From assembly GCF_900177295.1 (NCBI RefSeq), contig NZ_FWZX01000002.1, positions 218,124 through 282,123 of the forward strand: DNA of 64,000 bases, read 5' to 3'. Both the position numbers and the translations under genes were made by a program. This stretch comes from Tistlia consotensis USBA 355. GTDB lineage: Bacteria; Pseudomonadota; Alphaproteobacteria; Kiloniellales; DSM-21159. The notes under the pieces are model-generated. The model was given only the letters and a program-made list of their open reading frames with translations. It was not told where the DNA came from and searched no databases. Within the stretch, counting starts at the first letter, position 1; each line of letters starts with the position of its first letter. Positions 60,659 to 64,000 of this stretch are shown in pieces.

Positions 60659-62410
60659 TCAGCCCGGTCCGGCGCCCCAGGGCATCGCGGCCGCGGCGGT
60701 GACGAAGAGGCTGCCGTCGCGATAGCTGGTCGGCATGTCGGCGACCGTCGCGACCTGCCGCCAGCCGGTCTTCTGGGCGAAGAGGTTGACGCCCAGGCCC
60801 TTGAGGTGGGCGAAGACGATCTCCGCGTTCTCCGGGGTGCCGATCTCCATGACCGCGTCGGTGCCCTGCCAGTGCGCCCGGGTCGTGCCGCGGATGATCT
60901 GCGTCTCGTGGCCCTCGGCGTCGATCTTGACCAGGTCGGCCCAGTCCATGATCTCGCCGATCGGCTTCAGCTCGACCGGGAAGCGCTCCAGCTCGCCGTA
61001 GGGGTTCGCCTTGGCGCCGCTGAGGTGGCTGCCGGTGGTGTTGCCGAGCACGCGGACGAACTCGGCCTGCCCGGGCCGGTCGGAGACCGCGGCCTCGATC
61101 AGCTCGACCCGGTCGGCGACGCCGTTGAGCTCGAGGTTGCGGCGCAGCAGCTTCGCGTGGACGGGATCGGGCTCGAAGCAGCGCACCTGGAAGCCGGAGC
61201 GCGCCAGCATCAGGGAGTGCAGGCCGATGTTGGCGCCGACGTCGCCGGCCTTGCGGTAGCGGCCGCGGTTGGCGTTGTAGAAGGCGAAGAGGATCAGCTC
61301 GTCGAGGCCGAAGAGGTCGAGCGAGTCGATCGCGCCCATGCCGTGATAGGGGAACGTCAGCGCCCCGAACGGGCCGAAGCGGCGCGGCCGCCGGTTGCCC
61401 GGCCCGAACATCTGGCCGACGGCGTGCTGCGCGGCCGCCTTGAGGAAGGCGTAGGCCGGCGCATCCGGCCGGTGGTCGTCCAGGTCGACCGGCAGGACCT
61501 CGAACTGGCGGGCCAGCAGCTCCTCGGGGGCGACGTGGCGGAACGCGCCCTTGCCGACCAGCTTGTCGTTGCCGGCGCGGCGCAGCTTGTACATGTCCGG
61601 ATCGTCGGCCAGCAGGGCCTCGAGCTCGGCGGTGCCCCAGCGGTCGTGGGCGACGCTGAAGTTGCGGCCGCCGATCGTCTCGCGGCCGGCGCCGACCAGC
61701 CAGTCGCAGCAGGCGACGACCTTGTCCATCGACACCCAGTCGCCGCCGTCCAGCATCTCGACCGTGCGGCGGTAGTTGTCGCCCGCGGCCTCCTTGGCGT
61801 CGAGCGTCGCCTGGTGGATCTTGGTCTTGACCCAGCCCGGGCCGACGATGGCGAAGCGGGTGTCCGGGATCTCCGCGTCGAGCAGCTCGCACATCTTGAT
61901 GCTCGCCACCTTGGCGACGGTGTAGGCCGAATAGTTGGTCGGCGCACCGTTCGTGCCGCCGGCGGCGAAGAACAGGACCAGGGGGCCCTGCGCGCTGTCG
62001 CGGCGGCGCGCCGGCAGCAGGCCGTGCAGGGCCCGCAGCTGCGCGGTGAAGTTGACCTGCACCGACTGCTCCCAGGCGTCGAAGCCGACGGCCTCGAAGC
62101 TGCCGACCGGCTCCATGGCGCCCGGGGCCACGACCAGGACGTCCCAGGCGCCCTCGGCGGCCAGGGTCCTGGCGGCCGCCCCGACCGAGGCCGCGTCGGA
62201 GAGGTCGCAGGGCGCCAGGACGGCGCCCGCCCGCTCCAGCTCGTCGAGGGCCGGTGAATGGGTCCGGTAGGTGCCGGCGACCTGGCAGCCTTCGGCCAGC
62301 CAGGCCTTGGCCAGGGCGAGGCCGATGTCGCTGGAGATCGACAGGATCAGCCGGCGCGGCAGGTCGCGGGCGGTCTGCGGGGCGTCCGGGGTCTGTTGGC
62401 TGCTGGTCAC
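60659..62410 (-). CDS. Fusion of SDR domain and FkbM-type methyltransferase
   Basis: This 583-residue protein has two domains. Residues 18-265 form an SDR-like fold with a degraded glycine motif (LILSISSDIGLAL), the catalytic Asn (VNFTAQ) and YTVAK (Y163, K167), but no Ser at the usual position before Tyr. Residues 385-575 form an FkbM methyltransferase with DVGANIGLHSLMLA, CFEPDP and VKIDAEGHETQIIRG. FkbM enzymes O-methylate sugars or polyketides. The fusion suggests that reduction and methylation of one sugar happen on the same protein. The GTG start overlaps the epimerase stop. Confidence 0.85.
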   Translation of the reverse strand: MTSSQQTPDAPQTARDLPRRLILSISSDIGLALAKAWLAEGCQVAGTYRTHSPALDELERAGAVLAPCDLSDAASVGAAARTLAAEGAWDVLVVAPGAMEPVGSFEAVGFDAWEQSVQVNFTAQLRALHGLLPARRRDSAQGPLVLFFAAGGTNGAPTNYSAYTVAKVASIKMCELLDAEIPDTRFAIVGPGWVKTKIHQATLDAKEAAGDNYRRTVEMLDGGDWVSMDKVVACCDWLVGAGRETIGGRNFSVAHDRWGTAELEALLADDPDMYKLRRAGNDKLVGKGAFRHVAPEELLARQFEVLPVDLDDHRPDAPAYAFLKAAAQHAVGQMFGPGNRRPRRFGPFGALTFPYHGMGAIDSLDLFGLDELILFAFYNANRGRYRKAGDVGANIGLHSLMLARSGFQVRCFEPDPVHAKLLRRNLELNGVADRVELIEAAVSDRPGQAEFVRVLGNTTGSHLSGAKANPYGELERFPVELKPIGEIMDWADLVKIDAEGHETQIIRGTTRAHWQGTDAVMEIGTPENAEIVFAHLKGLGVNLFAQKTGWRQVATVADMPTSYRDGSLFVTAAAAMPWGAGPG

Positions 62411-63417
62411 GCCTTGTGCTCGTAGTCCAGGGATTGCGAACGGATGAAGTCCCAGTTGTCCTCGACCCAGGACACGGTCTCGTCGATGCCTTCCTCGAGC
62501 GAGATCCGGGCGCGCCAGCCGAAGGCTTCGCGCGCCTTGGTCGAGTCGATGACGTAGGCGGCGTCCTGGCCGGGCCGGTCGGCGACCGTTTCGGTCACCT
62601 CCTCCAGCGACTTGCCGAGCCGCTTCGCGATCTCGGCCACGACGTCGCGCACCGCGACGCCGCCGTCGGGCGACAGGTGGTAGCGCTGGCCGATCTCGCC
62701 CCTGGTCAGGATGTCGAACTCGCCCTCGGAGACGTCGCGCACGTGGATATAGGACTTCACCGCGTGGCCGCCGCCGTGCAGCTGGATGGTCCGCCCGAGC
62801 TTCAGGTAGATGACCGAGCGCGGGATGATCTTGAAGAGCTGCTGGCGGGCGCCGTAGACGTTGGTCGCGCGCACGTTCATCACCGGCAGGCCGTACTGCT
62901 TGCGATAGACCTCGAGCAGCATGTCGGCCGCCGCCTTCGAGGCCGCGTAGGGCGTCGAGGGATTGTCCGGCGTGTCCTCGGTCACCCTGCCGACGCAGTT
63001 GCCGTAGGCCTCGGGCGAGGAGACGTGGAGGTAGCGCTTCAGGTAGTCGCGCCGGCGCAGGGCGTTGACCATCTTGGCGAGCGAGACGGTGTTGGTCTCG
63101 AACCAGTGCTCGGGATGCTCCCAGCTCGGCCCGACCTCGCTCTGCGCTGCGAAGTTGACGATCGCGTCCGGCTTCTCCTGGTCGAGGAAGTCGATCAGGG
63201 CGTCGCTGTCGCGGTTCATGTCGAACTGCTGGAAGCGGAAGCGCGAGAGGTCGTCGCGGCCGCGGTAGCGCAGCAGCGGCGCCGGCTTCTCGGCCGAGCG
63301 GCTGATGCCGATCACCTCGATGCCCGGCTTGTCCAGCAGCAGATCGCAGAAATCCTGGCCGGAAAAGGCGTTGCTGCCGAGCACCACGACGCGGCTGGGT
63401 TGGTAGCTTTCGCTCAT
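62407..63417 (-). CDS. NAD-dependent epimerase/dehydratase with atypical glycine motif
   Basis: This 336-residue extended SDR is similar to GDP-mannose 4,6-dehydratase/dTDP-glucose dehydratase. It has VSSPEAYGN, YAASKAAADM with YxxxK, RATNVYG and a C-terminal TKAREAFGWRARISLEEGI. The nucleotide-binding motif is LGSNAFSGQDF instead of GxxGxxG, keeping G-x5-G spacing only. The active-site TDEVYG of true RmlB is SPEAYG, as in GDP-mannose dehydratase-like relatives. The ATG at 63417 is preferred to a GTG one codon upstream. It overlaps the SDR-FkbM gene downstream and starts 35 bases after the E1-beta-like gene. Confidence 0.86.
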   Translation of the reverse strand: MSESYQPSRVVVLGSNAFSGQDFCDLLLDKPGIEVIGISRSAEKPAPLLRYRGRDDLSRFRFQQFDMNRDSDALIDFLDQEKPDAIVNFAAQSEVGPSWEHPEHWFETNTVSLAKMVNALRRRDYLKRYLHVSSPEAYGNCVGRVTEDTPDNPSTPYAASKAAADMLLEVYRKQYGLPVMNVRATNVYGARQQLFKIIPRSVIYLKLGRTIQLHGGGHAVKSYIHVRDVSEGEFDILTRGEIGQRYHLSPDGGVAVRDVVAEIAKRLGKSLEEVTETVADRPGQDAAYVIDSTKAREAFGWRARISLEEGIDETVSWVEDNWDFIRSQSLDYEHKA

Positions 63418-63452
63418 CACTCTCGGTTTCTGCTGGAAAGGACGGTGGGGCT

Positions 63453-64000
63453 CTAGAAGGGGCCGGTGAAGCTGCTGTCGGGCTGGTCCAGGTTGCGGCC
63501 CTCGGGCACCGCGAAGAGCTCGGGATCGACCGGTCGGCCGAGCAGCTTCAGGGCCGCCGCCACGAGGTGCGGTGCGCGCGGGTAGTAGGAGTCGGACAGC
63601 GCCTTGCTGGTCGGGGTCGGGAAGTCGGGCAGGCCGATGCGCACCGGCGCGGCCTTGAGCTTGTCGAAGGCCTGCTCGACGACCAGGCTGACGACCTCGG
63701 CACCGGCGCCGAAGCGCACGTGCGCCGTGTCGGCGACGACCAGCCGGCCCGTCCGCGCGACCGAGTCGAGGATCGTCGCCTCGTCGAGCGGCCTGACCGA
63801 GCGCAGGTCGATGACCTCGGCCTCGATGCCCTGCTCGGCCAGGATCTCGGCGGCGCGCAGCGCCTCCAGGCTCATGTAGGACAGCCCGACCAGCGTGACC
63901 TCGGCCTTGCCGCCGCCGCCGTGCATCAGCCGCGCCTTGCCCAGGGGCACCCGGTAGGGACCCTCGGGCACCTCGTCGGCGAGGCCGTAGAGCCAGCGGT
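63453..64000 (-). CDS. 2-oxoacid dehydrogenase E1-beta/transketolase-like C-terminal part (runs off window)
   Basis: The C-terminal 182 residues are in the window and the reading frame is open to base 64000, so the gene continues beyond it. Visible parts are RWLYGLADEVPEGPYRVPLGKA, VTLVGLSYMSLEALRAAEILAEQGIEAEVIDLRSVRPLDEATI and the LPDFPTPTSKALSDSYYP tail, typical of E1-beta subunits of pyruvate/branched-chain dehydrogenases and related transketolase-like enzymes. Next to sugar-modifying genes it may form a two-subunit ThDP enzyme with an alpha gene outside the window. AviB-like two-carbon transfer to a sugar is one precedent, and ordinary central metabolism is the alternative. Confidence 0.85.
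   Translation of the reverse strand, partial: RWLYGLADEVPEGPYRVPLGKARLMHGGGGKAEVTLVGLSYMSLEALRAAEILAEQGIEAEVIDLRSVRPLDEATILDSVARTGRLVVADTAHVRFGAGAEVVSLVVEQAFDKLKAAPVRIGLPDFPTPTSKALSDSYYPRAPHLVAAALKLLGRPVDPELFAVPEGRNLDQPDSSFTGPF

Noticed and set aside
1-64000. CRISPR array, tRNA, rRNA or insertion sequence
   Set aside because: No regularly spaced repeats, tRNA-like cloverleaf arms with CCA ends, transposase motifs or terminal inverted repeats were noticed on reading either strand. A dedicated scan was not possible.

Overview
The window is uniformly GC-rich (roughly 70% by eye), with dense coding, many ATGA/GTGA stop-start overlaps and frequent GTG starts. Together with the gene families present (TRAP transporter, IclR regulator, TIGR04372-type glycosyltransferase, FkbM methyltransferase) this suggests an alphaproteobacterium, possibly a Rhodospirillales relative. 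That placement is an inference from gene content and base composition only. I saw no tRNA, rRNA, CRISPR array, insertion sequence or phage gene, and no gene-free stretch longer than about 300 bases.

Region 1 (1-7529, + strand) is a compact catabolic operon. It holds the tail of an upstream gene, a small cupin protein, the two TRAP transporter permeases, an IclR-type regulator, HyuA and HyuB (hydantoinase/oxoprolinase family) and an HpcH/HpaI-type aldolase. It probably imports and breaks down a small organic acid or lactam that cannot be named from sequence.

Region 2 (7569-33959) is a surface-polysaccharide locus in alternating transcription blocks. Minus strand: a glycosyltransferase-like protein and rmlD. 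Plus strand: rmlB, a nucleotide-sugar epimerase, a methyltransferase, a TIGR04372-like glycosyltransferase, a second methyltransferase-like protein, a paralogue of the first glycosyltransferase, two tandem ~695-residue membrane proteins and a flippase-like membrane protein. Minus strand: a second flippase-like protein, a ThDP enzyme, a methyltransferase, a NUDIX hydrolase and an alcohol dehydrogenase. Plus strand: a small helper protein with a GMC oxidoreductase, a UDP-galactopyranose-mutase/protoporphyrinogen-oxidase-like flavoprotein, an SDR and AsnB.

Region 3 (33981-50240, minus strand) is the most striking part. It has six very large membrane proteins of two families around one methyltransferase. 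Family B (about 920 residues, YfhO-like C-terminal domain) and family A (about 750-770 residues, GT-C-like, with a four-cysteine C-terminal domain) lie in transcription order B3-A3-A2-methyltransferase-B2-B1-A1, mostly translationally coupled. Both B-led blocks are preceded by the same promoter-like motif.

Region 4 (50405-64000) has two divergent B12-type radical SAM enzymes, one followed by a 37-residue membrane peptide, then two SDRs. On the minus strand follow a fourth A-family protein, two tandem GT2 glycosyltransferases, two small membrane/winged-helix-like proteins, an SDR-FkbM fusion, an atypical NDP-sugar epimerase and the C-terminal end of a 2-oxoacid dehydrogenase E1-beta/transketolase-like protein that runs off the window.

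Taken together, genes from about 7.5 kb onward look like a locus that makes NDP-sugars, decorates them (amidation, methylation, oxidation, possibly two-carbon branching by ThDP enzymes), and then transfers and exports them on a lipid carrier. The expanded A/B membrane families would act on the periplasmic side. The catalytic roles of families A and B and of the ~695-residue proteins are inferred, not established.
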